Counted from the stretch's first letter, positions 34,310 to 44,797 are shown. The stretch: 64,000 bases of DNA from Xylanibacter muris (GCF_013166605.1 NZ_JABKKF010000010.1:49067-113066), one strand, 5' to 3'. Notes: generated by a model from the sequence alone, not told the origin. Numbers and translations: made by a program.

Positions 34310-35050
34310 TTATTTTTCAAGCATCTGATTTGCCTTTATAAGGTCTTCAGGAGTGTCAATGCCTATTGTTTCCATATCAGTCAGTCCTACTTTTATTCTA
34401 TATCCGTTTTGCAGCCAGCGCAACTGCTCCAGACTCTCGGCAAGTTCCAGTGGGCTTTGCTGCAGTCGGGTTATTTCTTTAAGTACATCACAGCGATATG
34501 CGTAAAGTCCGATGTGTTTAAGATAACAGAATCCTGCATTCCATCTGTTATGTTCACAGCCTCTTACATAAGGAATGACAGAACGGCTGAAATACATTGC
34601 GTAGCCTTTCAGGTCAGTGACGATTTTAGGTGAGTTTGGATTGTCTACCGCACTCATGTCACCGGTAAAAGGCATTCCCAGTGTGGCTATCTGCGTTTGG
34701 GCATCATCAAAGCACCGGCATACAGTCTCAATCTGTGAGGTATGTATGAATGGCTCATCCCCTTGTATATTGACGATGACATCATAATCCTCTCCGATTT
34801 TTGTGACGGCCTCCTGTATGCGGTCCGTACCGCTTTTATGGTCCGGAGACGTCATGACGGCATTGCCTCCAAAGTTTTTAACTGTTTCATATATGCGTTC
34901 ATCATCGGTAGCGACATAAGCTTCTCCTATAGTGTTTTTGGCTGTATTGTAAACCCATTCAATGACAGGCCTGTCGCCAAGCATGGCAAGAGGTTTGCCG
35001 GGAAAGCGGGTAGAAGCATATCTTGCCGGAATAATAGCTGCAAATTTCAT
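34310..35050 (-). CDS. kdsB: 3-deoxy-manno-octulosonate cytidylyltransferase (CMP-Kdo synthetase)
   Basis: A 246-residue nucleotidyltransferase: N-terminal nucleotide loop AAIIPARYASTRFPGKPLA, then VIVNIQGDEPFI (metal-binding Asp), AVDNPNSPKIV, YFSRSVIPYVR, HIGLYAYRCDVL and a C-terminal IGIDTPEDLIKA. It charges Kdo with CMP for lipid A-core assembly, in the cytosol. The upstream gap carries a minus-strand TAATTTTG box near 35100. Confidence 0.96.
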   Translation of the reverse strand: MKFAAIIPARYASTRFPGKPLAMLGDRPVIEWVYNTAKNTIGEAYVATDDERIYETVKNFGGNAVMTSPDHKSGTDRIQEAVTKIGEDYDVIVNIQGDEPFIHTSQIETVCRCFDDAQTQIATLGMPFTGDMSAVDNPNSPKIVTDLKGYAMYFSRSVIPYVRGCEHNRWNAGFCYLKHIGLYAYRCDVLKEITRLQQSPLELAESLEQLRWLQNGYRIKVGLTDMETIGIDTPEDLIKANQMLEK

Positions 35051-35144
35051 TGTTATAATGTTTAAACCAGTGTTATTATATTGTTTTTTTTGAACTGCAA
35101 AATTATAAAATATGCGGCACTTTCAGTTAAAAAAACTAATCTTT

Positions 35145-35175
35145 TTTGTTTCTTAGATAAATATTATTACCTTTG
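35145..35175 (+). promoter_or_regulatory. Promoter of the MORN-repeat gene
   Basis: TTTG at 35145-35148 and TACCTTTG at 35168-35175, 19 bp apart, match the Bacteroidetes promoter fully. Transcription would begin about 35182, some 23 nt before the TTG start. Confidence 0.75.
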
Positions 35176-35204
35176 AAGTTGAAACGTTAAATTCAATTAT
35201 AGAC

Positions 35205-36320
35205 TTGAAATCAATAATATTATCATTTTTTATGGCACTGACGCCTGTTGCGCTATGTGCCCAGCAGATAAAACTTGGTACAGCCACCACAAAGGATAAG
35301 GGAGAATATAAAGGTGAGCTTGCCGGAGGAAAACCTCATGGCAAAGGTAAGACAATCTGGAAAAACGGAAACTGGTATGAGGGCAATTATATAAAAGGAA
35401 AGCGTCAGGGGCATGGTATTTACATGTTTAATGACGGAGAGAAATATGAGGGCCAATGGTTTCAGGACCAACAGCATGGTAAAGGCACATACTATTTTGC
35501 CAATAATAATAAATATGTAGGGCTTTGGTTCCGTGATTATCAGCATGGGTATGGTGTAATGTATTATTATAACGGAGACAAGTATGAAGGCTACTGGTAT
35601 CAGGACAGCCGCAACGGTAAAGGTACATATACTTTTGCCGGTGGCGCATACTATAAGGGCGAATGGAAGAATGACATGAAAAACGGTCGCGGATATTTTG
35701 ACTGGGGTGACGGCTCGCACTATGACGGACAATGGGAAAACAATCTGCGTAGCGGCAAAGGCACTTTCCATTATGCCGACGGTGATGTGTATACCGGTGA
35801 ATGGCAGAAAGACTTTCAGAACGGCCGTGGCATATATAAATTTAAAAACGGTGATGTGTATGAGGGTGACTATCTGCAGGGAGAACGTACCGGTACGGGT
35901 ATCTTCAAATTTGCCAATGGTGACCGCTATACAGGACAGTTCCTTAACGGTGACAAGAACGGGCAGGGAACATTTGTATGGAAAAATGGAAATACGTATG
36001 TAGGTCAATGGAATGAAGACAAACCCAACGGACTCGGCACGCTCAAAATGAAAAACGGTGATGAGTTTGAGGGCCAGTTTAAAGACGGGCGCATTGAGGG
36101 GCAGGGAATTGCCAGATATGCCGACGGCTCAAAATTTAAAGGTACGTTTAGAAACGGCAAGCGTAACGGACCTGCAATAGAGGTTGACAAGGACGGAAAC
36201 CGTTTTGAGGGCTCTTATACCGATGATAGAAGAGACGGAAGGTTTGTAGAAAAGGACCGCAACGGGAATGTCACTTCAGAAGGCATCTATGAGCGTGGCA
36301 AGAAGATAAGTAAGAAATAG
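35205..36320 (+). CDS. Exported MORN-repeat protein
   Basis: A 371-residue protein. The TTG at 35205 is preferred to the first ATG (35232) because only it gives a full signal peptide with a positive start (MKS..., ending ALCAQQ) and it fits the promoter. The rest is about 13 tandem 23-residue MORN repeats of the form G-x-Y-x-G-x-W-x-x-x-x-x-x-G-x-G (for example KYEGQWFQDQQHGKGTYYF). MORN repeats form elongated beta-sheets. In eukaryotes they are tied to membranes, but bacterial roles are mostly unknown. The protein has no other domain, so it may be a periplasmic or surface scaffold. Confidence 0.85.
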   Translation: MKSIILSFFMALTPVALCAQQIKLGTATTKDKGEYKGELAGGKPHGKGKTIWKNGNWYEGNYIKGKRQGHGIYMFNDGEKYEGQWFQDQQHGKGTYYFANNNKYVGLWFRDYQHGYGVMYYYNGDKYEGYWYQDSRNGKGTYTFAGGAYYKGEWKNDMKNGRGYFDWGDGSHYDGQWENNLRSGKGTFHYADGDVYTGEWQKDFQNGRGIYKFKNGDVYEGDYLQGERTGTGIFKFANGDRYTGQFLNGDKNGQGTFVWKNGNTYVGQWNEDKPNGLGTLKMKNGDEFEGQFKDGRIEGQGIARYADGSKFKGTFRNGKRNGPAIEVDKDGNRFEGSYTDDRRDGRFVEKDRNGNVTSEGIYERGKKISKK

Positions 36321-36386
36321 CAGACTTCAATCCTGCTGTGAAATAAAAAAAGAAAAATAATATAAAACCTTTAAATACAAAAGATT

Positions 36387-36833
36387 ATGATTATTGACAC
36401 ATTAGAGAATTTGAAGAATTACGAGAGCTTGAATCCTCTTTTCAAGGATGTCGTGGAGTTTATAGAGAACAATGACCTTGCTGCATTGGAAGAGGGGAAA
36501 CACTACATCAAGGATAAAGATTTATTTGTTAACATAACAACAGCCAAAGGAAGAACACGGGAAGCGGCTGTCATCGAAACCCATAACCGGATGATAGACA
36601 TACAGATACCTCTTGATGTGGCCGAGACATTCGGATATACTGCACGTGAGGATTTGCCATGTGCCGAGTATAATGAGGAAAAAGACATTACCAAGCTTCC
36701 TGGAGTAATTGCAGACAGCTATGTGACATGTCGTCCGGGAATGTTCGCCTTATTCTTTCCTCAAGACGGTCATGCGCCATGTATATCTGAGAATGCGGAA
36801 ATAAGGAAAGCTATTTTCAAGGTTAAGGCATGA
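36387..36833 (+). CDS. YhcH/YjgK/YiaL family protein
   Basis: A 148-residue cupin-like protein starting MIIDTLENLKNYESLNPLF, with the family blocks TREAAVIETHNRMIDIQIPL, TFGYTAREDLPCAEYNEEKDI and GMFALFFPQDGHAPCI; the His and Glu residues in these are the proposed metal ligands. The family is linked to sialic acid and other sugar metabolism, but this gene is not in such a cluster. It is 93 bp upstream of glgB. Confidence 0.9.
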   Translation: MIIDTLENLKNYESLNPLFKDVVEFIENNDLAALEEGKHYIKDKDLFVNITTAKGRTREAAVIETHNRMIDIQIPLDVAETFGYTAREDLPCAEYNEEKDITKLPGVIADSYVTCRPGMFALFFPQDGHAPCISENAEIRKAIFKVKA

Positions 36834-36926
36834 CCTTATAGTAAATAAAGACAATAAACATAAAGTTTCATTTACAAAGAAAATAAAGGCTTTGTAAAAT
36901 GAATGAAATAAAGCAATAAATAAACC

Positions 36927-39014
36927 ATGGCAGGAAAAAAAACTACTTCAAAAACTGTTTCCGCCACCAAGACGGCCACACGGAAGAATGGAGCGAACGC
37001 AAAACCGAGACATATAGGGCTGGTCGCGGCAGATAAATGGCTTGAGCCTTTTGAGAATGCGATACAAGGCAGGCACAACCACGCATTGGAAAAAATAAGT
37101 CAATTTACAAGGAAAGGAAAGAAAACACTGTCTGATTTTGCCAACGGACACGAATACTTCGGATTGCATAAGACTCTAAAAGGATGGGTGTTCCGTGAAT
37201 GGGCGCCTAATGCAACGGAGATTTACCTTGTCGGAGATTTCAATGATTGGCAGGAAAGTGACAAATACCGTCTGAAACGTATAGAAGGAACCGGCAATTG
37301 GGAGCTGAAACTCAGCAATAAGGCTTTGAAACACGGTGATCTCTACAAGATGAAAGTCAGGTGGAACGGAGGAGAAGGAGAGCGTATCCCGGCCTGGTGC
37401 CGGCGGGTGGTTCAGGACGATTCCACCAAGATATTCTCGGCTCAGGTATGGAATCCTGATGAGCCCTATGTGTTTAAAAAGAAAAGCTTCAAGCCATGTA
37501 AATCGCCTCTACTTATTTATGAGTGCCATGTGGGCATGGCCCAGGATGCGGAGAAGGTAGGCACGTATCGTGAATTTACAGAAAATGTACTGCCACGTGT
37601 CATTGCAGACGGATACAACTGTATACAGATAATGGCAATACAGGAACATCCTTATTATGGTTCGTTCGGTTATCATGTAAGTTCTTTTTTTGCTCCATCA
37701 AGTCGTTTCGGAACACCGGATGAACTCAAAGAGCTGATTGACACTGCACATAAAAACGGCATTGCCGTGATTATGGACATTGTTCATTCGCATGCGGTGA
37801 AGAACGAAATAGAAGGACTGGGCAATTTTGCCGGTGACCCCAATCAGTTCTTTTACCCCGGCGGGCGACATGAGCATCCGGCATGGGACAGCCTGTGCTT
37901 CGATTATGGAAAAGACGAGGTTATACACTTTTTGCTGTCAAACTGCAAATACTGGATGGAAGAGTATAGATTTGACGGTTTCAGATTTGACGGCGTGACG
38001 TCAATGTTATACTACAGTCATGGGTTGGGCGAGGCGTTCTGTAACTATGGAGATTATTTTAACGGTGGACAGGATGACAATGCCATTTGCTATCTTACAC
38101 TTGCAAACAAACTTATACATGAAATAAATCCAAATGCAATAACAATAGCAGAGGAGGTGAGCGGCATGCCGGGACTGGCGGCAAGGTTTGAAGACGGAGG
38201 ATATGGTTTTGACTACCGTATGGCAATGAACATTCCGGACTATTGGATCAAGACTATAAAGGAACTTAAGGATGAAGACTGGAAACCAAGCTCGATATTC
38301 TGGGAAGTAAAGAACAGACGTTCAGATGAACGTACCATAAGCTATTGTGAGAGCCATGACCAGGCATTGGTGGGAGATAAGACAATCGTCTTCAGACTTA
38401 TCGATGCTGACATGTATTGGCATTTCAAGAAAGGTGACGAGAACGAGACTGCCCACCGCGGCATAGCACTGCACAAAATGATCAGGCTGGTTACTGCTGC
38501 AACAATAAATGGAGGATATCTCAATTTCATGGGTAATGAATTCGGGCATCCTGAGTGGATAGATTTCCCGCGTGAAGGTAACGGATGGAGCCATAAATAT
38601 GCACGCAGACAATGGAATCTTGTCGACAACAAGGAACTGGACTATCATTATCTGGGCGATTTCGACAAGGCTATGCTTGCAACAATAAAGAGCATACGCA
38701 GTTTCCAAAACAAACCGGTACAGGAAATATGGCATAATGACAGCGATCAGATATTGGCTTTCAGCAGGGGTGACCTTTTGTTCGTATTCAATTTCAGTCC
38801 TGTCCGCTCATATACGGATTATGGATTCCTTGTACCTACGGGTTCATACGATGTCGTGCTGAACACAGACGCAAAAGAGTTCGGGGGCAACGGATTGGCT
38901 GATGATACAATAACTCATCTTACCAACTTTGACCCTTTATATATGGAAGAGCGCAAGGAATGGTTAAAGCTGTATATACCGGCACGTTCTGCCGTCGTGC
39001 TTAAAAAGAACTGA
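36927..39014 (+). CDS. glgB: 1,4-alpha-glucan branching enzyme, eukaryote-like GH13
   Basis: A 695-residue enzyme that makes alpha-1,6 branches in glycogen. Residues 1-33 are a Lys/Thr/Ala-rich tail. A carbohydrate-binding domain follows (GWVFREWAPNATEIYLVGDFNDW), then the GH13 barrel: IQEHPYYGSFGYHV, IMDIVHSHAVKN, EEYRFDGFRFDGVTSML (nucleophile Asp), ITIAEEVSG (acid Glu) and CESHDQALVGDK. The sequence around the catalytic site and NRRSDERTISYCESHDQ is much closer to eukaryotic GBE1 than to E. coli GlgB, as is known for Bacteroidetes. No other glycogen gene lies beside it. Confidence 0.95.
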   Translation: MAGKKTTSKTVSATKTATRKNGANAKPRHIGLVAADKWLEPFENAIQGRHNHALEKISQFTRKGKKTLSDFANGHEYFGLHKTLKGWVFREWAPNATEIYLVGDFNDWQESDKYRLKRIEGTGNWELKLSNKALKHGDLYKMKVRWNGGEGERIPAWCRRVVQDDSTKIFSAQVWNPDEPYVFKKKSFKPCKSPLLIYECHVGMAQDAEKVGTYREFTENVLPRVIADGYNCIQIMAIQEHPYYGSFGYHVSSFFAPSSRFGTPDELKELIDTAHKNGIAVIMDIVHSHAVKNEIEGLGNFAGDPNQFFYPGGRHEHPAWDSLCFDYGKDEVIHFLLSNCKYWMEEYRFDGFRFDGVTSMLYYSHGLGEAFCNYGDYFNGGQDDNAICYLTLANKLIHEINPNAITIAEEVSGMPGLAARFEDGGYGFDYRMAMNIPDYWIKTIKELKDEDWKPSSIFWEVKNRRSDERTISYCESHDQALVGDKTIVFRLIDADMYWHFKKGDENETAHRGIALHKMIRLVTAATINGGYLNFMGNEFGHPEWIDFPREGNGWSHKYARRQWNLVDNKELDYHYLGDFDKAMLATIKSIRSFQNKPVQEIWHNDSDQILAFSRGDLLFVFNFSPVRSYTDYGFLVPTGSYDVVLNTDAKEFGGNGLADDTITHLTNFDPLYMEERKEWLKLYIPARSAVVLKKN

Positions 39015-39061
39015 AGGTTTTGCCGATATCCTATAATAAACCGGAATTGAGCGATATAAAT

Positions 39062-40222
39062 ATGACTGATAATAATATGATTACAAACAGCACTGGCATC
39101 ATAAAAGGTGTGAGTGCTGTTGTCTTTTGCATTTTTTCCTTTGTTTTCCTGTATTTTTACCAGGCTGATATTATTGCAGTGGCACAACATGTGCTTAGTG
39201 GAGGTGTGACAAGTTATAACAAAGCTGTCGGTGCTGTTCTGATCACAGCTATATTGATGTTGCTGCAAGTCGGCATAAGTTCGATATTGCGTCTTCCCGG
39301 AGTATTCCATTCCATGACATATTTTCCCTCACTCATGATTCTTGCTTTCATCACGTCTGTAAGTTCTGATATATGCAAGGGATTTTCATGGGGAATATGG
39401 CCGTGGCTTTCGGTTGTGCTTCTTGTTTTATGGTTGGCATGTATATATGTCATGTCGCAGCTGAAGTCTGACAATATGTCTTCCGGCATGACTTTATTTT
39501 CACGCCAAATGTGGGTAAACATGATGTCTATGGGTATGATGTTTATTGTTACAGGGCTTGTAGGTAATGGTAATCCCGTATTTCATTACCGTGCAAGAAT
39601 GGAAAGAATGCTTATTGAAGGAAATCCTGACGGTGCATTGCTTGCAGGAAAAAGGTCACTGGAGACAAATGCCTCACTCACAATGTTGAGAGTATATGCT
39701 CTTGCACGTAAAGGTGAACTTGGCAATGAACTTTTCACATATCCTGTAAAAGGTACGTCTGCGGATCTGATACCGATGAAAGGAAACGGTGTGGAGTTTC
39801 TGATGTATCCCACAGACAGTCTTTACCGCTTTCTTGGGGCAATACCATATTATACAAAAGGTTCCGCAAAAACTTATTTGCAGTCTCTTGTAAACAGTGG
39901 CAAGGCATCAAAAGCTGTTAAGGACTATATTCTGTGCGGTTGTCTGATAGATAGGGATATTGATTCTTTCGTAAAGAATCTGATAATGTTTTATTCTGTG
40001 GACAATACTCTTCCCAAACATTACCGCGAGGCTCTTATACTTTATACCCACATGCGTTCCAATCCGTTGGTGGTATATCATGACAATGTGATGGATACGG
40101 ATTATGAGGACATGCAGAGACTTGAAAAGTGCTACGACAGCGACAAGCGAGCCATGGCACATGCTTTATTTGAACAGTATTATGGTACTTATTGGTGGTA
40201 TTATAATAAGAAAGATATGTAG
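39062..40222 (+). CDS. DUF6057-like membrane protein
   Basis: About 386 residues from ATG 39062 (a TTG at 39020 is in frame but adds a hydrophilic extension). The N-terminal ~150 residues hold four hydrophobic segments (GVSAVVFCIFSFVFLYFY; AVLITAILMLLQVGI; LMILAFITSV; WLSVVLLVLWLACIYVM), a fifth lies at MWVNMMSMGMMFIVTGLVG, and the rest is a helical, TPR-like domain (EGNPDGALLAGKRSLETN). This fits the Bacteroidetes DUF6057 family, function unknown. It is 48 bp after glgB and may be co-transcribed. A strong terminator follows. Confidence 0.6.
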   Translation: MTDNNMITNSTGIIKGVSAVVFCIFSFVFLYFYQADIIAVAQHVLSGGVTSYNKAVGAVLITAILMLLQVGISSILRLPGVFHSMTYFPSLMILAFITSVSSDICKGFSWGIWPWLSVVLLVLWLACIYVMSQLKSDNMSSGMTLFSRQMWVNMMSMGMMFIVTGLVGNGNPVFHYRARMERMLIEGNPDGALLAGKRSLETNASLTMLRVYALARKGELGNELFTYPVKGTSADLIPMKGNGVEFLMYPTDSLYRFLGAIPYYTKGSAKTYLQSLVNSGKASKAVKDYILCGCLIDRDIDSFVKNLIMFYSVDNTLPKHYREALILYTHMRSNPLVVYHDNVMDTDYEDMQRLEKCYDSDKRAMAHALFEQYYGTYWWYYNKKDM

Positions 40223-40237
40223 ACAATAATATAAAAT

Positions 40238-40278
40238 GCCCGGACTCGATGATGGAAAATCGAAATCCGGGCGTTTTT
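40238..40278 (+). terminator. Rho-independent terminator
   Basis: GCCCGGA (40238-40244) pairs with TCCGGGC (40266-40272); TCGAT/ATCGA extend it inside. GTTTTTTG follows at once. It ends the glgB-DUF6057 transcript and lies between convergent genes. Confidence 0.9.
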
Positions 40279-40294
40279 TGTATAGTGGAAAGAT

Positions 40295-40783
40295 TTACCT
40301 TAGCCTTGGCACTTCAAACATGACAGCAGCGGCTGCCCTGCGCCAATCCGTATCAAGAGAAAAGCGCGTAAGAGACTCACTGTCGGAGAAGTATATTAAT
40401 GTAAGTTCACGATCCGTATCATTAAAAAGCGGGTTTGAATAAGATGCGTCCATAAAAAGCTGCAACAGTTTCAGTTGGTATGCCTGTGGCCGTTCTTTAG
40501 CTTCTATTATTTTGCTCATATAGAAATTAATAAAATTATTCATTGCATAAGCCTGCTTGTCGAGGTATGCTGTGGTTGAATCCGGCATCTGTTCTCTCAT
40601 TTTCAGCAAAAGATAATCAAGGGCGTCGACTTTAAACCGGTTGACTTGTTTAATCATGTCAGGAACAACAGGATTTTCTGTTTTTTCCTTTGCTGTTTTT
40701 CTTATCTCATTAAAAATATCCTGTGATTTGGCAATATCTGTTGTTGCCGCTAAGATAACAATAAATAGAACTATCTTTTTCAT
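40295..40783 (-). CDS. Small exported protein of unknown function
   Basis: A 162-residue protein with a clear signal peptide (MKKIVLFIVILAATTDIAKS). The mature part is helical and charged (DMIKQVNRFKVDALDYLLLKMREQ; YAMNNFINFYMSKIIEAK) and ends in DWRRAAAAVMFEVPRLR. No family recognised with confidence. Similar short proteins next to ruvC occur in Bacteroidales and are annotated only as hypothetical. It lies 69 bp after ruvC on the same strand. Confidence 0.75.
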   Translation of the reverse strand: MKKIVLFIVILAATTDIAKSQDIFNEIRKTAKEKTENPVVPDMIKQVNRFKVDALDYLLLKMREQMPDSTTAYLDKQAYAMNNFINFYMSKIIEAKERPQAYQLKLLQLFMDASYSNPLFNDTDRELTLIYFSDSESLTRFSLDTDWRRAAAAVMFEVPRLR

Positions 40784-40852
40784 AATGAATGATTGTTTTT
40801 ACTAACTATTTGATAAACACTATAAGCAGAGTAGGAGATAACTGCATTTTCA

Positions 40853-41407
40853 TTATCTTTTCACCCTTTCCTGGTTCTTGTTTATAAAGTCTTTCCAGCC
40901 TCGATAACGTGTCTCTGTTGCAGGTCGGTTCATCTGCAGGAAATGGCAATAGGCAGCTGCCAAGGCATCGGTAGCATCCATAAAGTCGCACATGTTCTTA
41001 TTTTCTATTTTTAGCATACGCTGCAACATGCCTGCCACCTGTTCCTTTGATGCTTGTCCCTGGCCCGTTATCGCCATCTTTATCTTTAATGGGGCGTATT
41101 CATGTATTGGAACACTGTGATGTATTGCAGCGGCAATTGCTGTACCCTGAGCTCTTCCGAGTTTCAGCATAGACTGCACGTTTTTTCCAAAGAAAGGTGC
41201 CTCTATTGCCATTTCATCCGGGAGATAAGCATCTATAATCCCGGTAACGCGTTCGAAAATATGCCCAAGCTTCATATAGGGATCCGAGAATTTTCTAAGG
41301 TCTATCACTCCCATGACAACCATCTCAGCCTTGTTGTCCATAACTTTCAGGACTCCATATCCCATTATGTTTGTTCCAGGATCAATTCCTAATATAATTT
41401 TTTCCAT
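40853..41407 (-). CDS. ruvC: Holliday junction resolvase RuvC
   Basis: A 184-residue endonuclease: [15 protein letters not shown] (catalytic Asp9), [23 protein letters not shown] (catalytic Glu), and the terminal pair of acids in [16 protein letters not shown]. It resolves four-way junctions made by RuvAB. Its start lies 30 bp after the stop of the GHL10 gene upstream. Confidence 0.97.
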   Translation of the reverse strand: MEKIILGIDPGTNIMGYGVLKVMDNKAEMVVMGVIDLRKFSDPYMKLGHIFERVTGIIDAYLPDEMAIEAPFFGKNVQSMLKLGRAQGTAIAAAIHHSVPIHEYAPLKIKMAITGQGQASKEQVAGMLQRMLKIENKNMCDFMDATDALAAAYCHFLQMNRPATETRYRGWKDFINKNQERVKR

Positions 41408-41437
41408 TGTGTCTTTATGCTTTAAATACCCAGGCTG

Positions 41438-43237
41438 TCACCTTTTTATTGCAAGGAATCCTAATCTGTGGGAAATGCCTTTTTTCCCCAATGACCTTAT
41501 TACATATATTCCATCAGGTATTTGTGAAATATCTGCAGATGTTCCTCCATTAAAGCTTCTTATGGCAATAATTGTCCCCTGTAGTGTTTCCACTGTCAGG
41601 TATTCTGCATCAAGATTGTTTTCCTTTTGTGGAATAACCATGCATTTACCGTCGTTTTCTATCGCAGTCTTACAAAACGGCAGGAAAGGTTTTGTTTCAG
41701 ATGAAATGTTGCAATGATCATCTGTAACAGTATTTCCGGATATTGCCATAACCTCGGTTATCGGTTCACTCTCATTTCCATATCTGTCCATGGCAGTCAC
41801 TGCGTATGTAAGCATGCACGGATGTTTTGTGCTGCTTATTGCAATATGCCTGTCCATAAGCCTCGTGGCAATAAGATTTGCAGGATTTGTTATGTCCGTT
41901 TTTCCATTAACTGAAGCATATACATTATATGTAAGATAATTTCCGTCAGACATATCAACACCTTCATCCCATTCAATGTAATCTCCGGCAACGTTTCTGT
42001 ATACGTCAAGCTTTGCCGGTGATTTAGGACGGGTGGAACAAACCCATGTCATCGGAGGAATAAGTGCAGGAAGAGCATTGCATTCATTGCAGGAATAGTC
42101 ATATATGCCTTTCAGGTTGTCTGTGAAGAATTTGGAACGGAAAAAAGCGTGTCCCAATCCGTATCCGCGACACACATTTATCTGACGTTTGATTTCTTCA
42201 ACATCCCAGTTCTTCTCTTTGGGTGACATAAAGTAAATACCCAGACCTATGGATAGGATTTTTCCGTAGCTGTTTTCTTTCCAGTTAACGGCAAACGGAT
42301 AAAAATTATTTCCCTTGAAGTACATCATTGGAAACAAAGCGTCCATAAGTCCGTCTTTAAGCCATTGTTGTGCGTCTTGAGCCACTCTTGTGCGTGCATT
42401 CCAGCCATTACTTTTGTAACGTGAGAGATCGTCATACTTGCCTATTGGCGAGCAACTGATTTTTATCCATGGCCGCTCCTTTTTGACAGCCTTGCTTATA
42501 GCACTTACTATGTTGGTGATATTTGCACGTGCAGATGATAAAGGTATTTTTATTTTCCATGTTTCCGGATAACGTATATAGTCAAGATGGATACCGTCTA
42601 CATCATAGCCGGTTGCAATTTCACGGCATATTTTTGCAAGATATACGGCGGTTCCTTTTTTCTCCGGATTCATATATCCTTCATCACCTATTTTGGTCAG
42701 TATTCCAGGATGTCGTTCTCTCAACTTTCTGCATCCGTATGAGTTCCATTTGCCAACAGGTATTGTCACTATCCATGCATGAAATTCCATTCCGCGCCGG
42801 TGGCATTCATCTATGGCGAATTTCAGGGCGTCATATCCCGGAGACATACCCGGTTTTCCAGACAGACATCCGTCCCATGGTTCTAATCCGGAAGGATAAA
42901 TAGTTGTGGCACGTATGCGCGTCTGCATCAATATGGTGTTTACTCCTGCCAATTTTAAACTGTCGAGTATCGAACACAATTCCTGTTGTTGTTTTTGTTT
43001 GGAAACAGTACTTCTTGAGTAGGTGTGAGGCCAGTCTATGCCTCCTATTGTTGTGAGCCATACAGCCCTTACCTCATGTTTGGGGTATACTTCGTTTGCA
43101 GGATTGAACAATACAGATTTGGAAACGCCAAAGAAATTGTCATCGGCATTTCCAATTGTCGGGACGATAAAAAAAGTGAAGAGCGTCAGACAACGCTTTC
43201 CCAATAAAATGGTTGCATGTAAATCTAACCTCTTCAC
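41438..43237 (-). CDS. GHL10 family glycoside hydrolase, exported
   Basis: About 599 residues. The catalytic region begins HEVRAVWLTTIGGIDWP and continues NTILMQTRIRATTIYPSGLEPW, YDALKFAIDECHRRGMEFHAWI and VDGIHLDYIRYP, which is the GHL10 (PF02638) TIM barrel; later residues look like a fibronectin III-like domain (LDVYRNVAGDYIEWDEG...YNVYASVNG). The start is uncertain: the open frame reaches a TTG at 43297 overlapping glyA, but GTG 43237 or a TTG about 14 codons later give a better export signal (..FTFFIVPTIGNA). Substrate unknown; relatives act on peptidoglycan-like or other glycans. Confidence 0.82.
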   Translation of the reverse strand: MKRLDLHATILLGKRCLTLFTFFIVPTIGNADDNFFGVSKSVLFNPANEVYPKHEVRAVWLTTIGGIDWPHTYSRSTVSKQKQQQELCSILDSLKLAGVNTILMQTRIRATTIYPSGLEPWDGCLSGKPGMSPGYDALKFAIDECHRRGMEFHAWIVTIPVGKWNSYGCRKLRERHPGILTKIGDEGYMNPEKKGTAVYLAKICREIATGYDVDGIHLDYIRYPETWKIKIPLSSARANITNIVSAISKAVKKERPWIKISCSPIGKYDDLSRYKSNGWNARTRVAQDAQQWLKDGLMDALFPMMYFKGNNFYPFAVNWKENSYGKILSIGLGIYFMSPKEKNWDVEEIKRQINVCRGYGLGHAFFRSKFFTDNLKGIYDYSCNECNALPALIPPMTWVCSTRPKSPAKLDVYRNVAGDYIEWDEGVDMSDGNYLTYNVYASVNGKTDITNPANLIATRLMDRHIAISSTKHPCMLTYAVTAMDRYGNESEPITEVMAISGNTVTDDHCNISSETKPFLPFCKTAIENDGKCMVIPQKENNLDAEYLTVETLQGTIIAIRSFNGGTSADISQIPDGIYVIRSLGKKGISHRLGFLAIKR

Positions 43238-43286
43238 TATATGCTTCTGAAGATATTGTATAATACTGTGTGTAATATATGGAATA

Positions 43287-44567
43287 TTAATACGCAAACA
43301 AAGGATAGTTTTTCATGGTTTCATTGACCTTGGCACGTACCTTTGCAATAACATTCTCATTCTCCGGATCATTAAGAACTTCTTCTATCAATTCTGCGAT
43401 GAGAATCATCATGTCCTCTTTTGCTCCGCGTGTTGTCATAGCAGGAGTACCCAGGCGTATACCGCTGGTCTGGAATGCGCTTCTTGTATCAAATGGCACC
43501 ATATTCTTATTTACGGTTATATCTGCAGCTACAAGTGCGTTCTCTGCTACCTTACCTGTAAGCTCAGGATATTTCGACCTAAGGTCAACCAACATTGAAT
43601 GATTGTCAGTTCCACCGCTTACAATAGTAAAGCCACGTTTTGTCAGTTCGTCTGCCAGAACCTTTGCATTTTTCTTTACCTGTGTTGCCCACTCCTTAAA
43701 TTCCGGTTTCAATGCTTCTCCGAAAGCTACGGCTTTTGCTGCTATGACATGTTCCAACGGACCACCCTGTGTTCCGGGGAAGACTGCGGAATTAAGTAAT
43801 TGACTCATCATTTTAACAACACCTTTAGGTGTCTTCAAGCCCCATGGGTTTTCAAAATCCTTACCCATAAGTATAATACCTCCACGTGGGCCACGCAATG
43901 TCTTATGTGTGGTCGAAGTGACAATATGTGCATATTTGACCGGATTATCAAGCAAACCGGCGGCAATAAGTCCTGCCGGATGTGCCATGTCTATCATAAG
44001 CAGGGCACCTGTTTTATCGGCAATCTCCCGCATACGTTTGTAGTCCCATTCACGGCTATAGGCAGAACCACCTCCGATAATAAGCTTCGGATTATGTTTA
44101 ACGGCGAGTGCTTCCATTTCGTCATAGTCTACTCTTCCGGTATTCTTATCGAGGTTATAGCCTATGGCATTATAAAGTATTCCAGATGTATTAACAGCAG
44201 AACCGTGAGAAAGATGACCGCCATGGTCAAGATTAAGTCCCATGAATGTATCTCCCGGTTTTAATACCGTCAACAATACTGCTGCATTGGCCTGTGCTCC
44301 GGAATGGGGCTGTACATTGGCATATTCAGCACCAAAGAGTTGTTTTACTCTGTCTATGGCAAGTTGTTCAACCTGATCTACGACTCCGCATCCGCCATAA
44401 TAACGCTTACCTGGATATCCTTCTGCGTACTTGTTTGTAAGATATGAACCCATTGCCTCCATAACTTCATCACTTACAAAATTCTCAGACGCAATAAGTT
44501 CCATTCCTTTCAGCTGGCGCTGATGTTCTTTCTCGATTAGGTCGAATATTTCCTGATCTCTTTTCAT
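43287..44567 (-). CDS. glyA: Serine hydroxymethyltransferase
   Basis: A 426-residue PLP enzyme; ATG 44567 ([15 protein letters not shown]) is preferred to a TTG-like extension upstream. Family blocks: [66 protein letters not shown] (PLP lysine), [17 protein letters not shown]. It converts serine and tetrahydrofolate to glycine and methylene-tetrahydrofolate. Confidence 0.98.
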   Translation of the reverse strand: MKRDQEIFDLIEKEHQRQLKGMELIASENFVSDEVMEAMGSYLTNKYAEGYPGKRYYGGCGVVDQVEQLAIDRVKQLFGAEYANVQPHSGAQANAAVLLTVLKPGDTFMGLNLDHGGHLSHGSAVNTSGILYNAIGYNLDKNTGRVDYDEMEALAVKHNPKLIIGGGSAYSREWDYKRMREIADKTGALLMIDMAHPAGLIAAGLLDNPVKYAHIVTSTTHKTLRGPRGGIILMGKDFENPWGLKTPKGVVKMMSQLLNSAVFPGTQGGPLEHVIAAKAVAFGEALKPEFKEWATQVKKNAKVLADELTKRGFTIVSGGTDNHSMLVDLRSKYPELTGKVAENALVAADITVNKNMVPFDTRSAFQTSGIRLGTPAMTTRGAKEDMMILIAELIEEVLNDPENENVIAKVRAKVNETMKNYPLFAY

Positions 44568-44797
44568 TGTGGTTATTGATATTTGGGAATTAATATTATC
44601 CTTAAACAAATAAACCCTACATCATATCTGAACTTTACTTCTTTTGTAATGTTTAACAGATATTCTGCCTTGGCCTGTAATATAAATACTTAAATAATAT
44701 GCAAAAATAAAAAGAAATATCCGGATATGCAAGCAATCCGGATAAAACTTTACTTAAGAACCGATAAACGTTTCTTTATCTTTCTTATTTCCAGATG

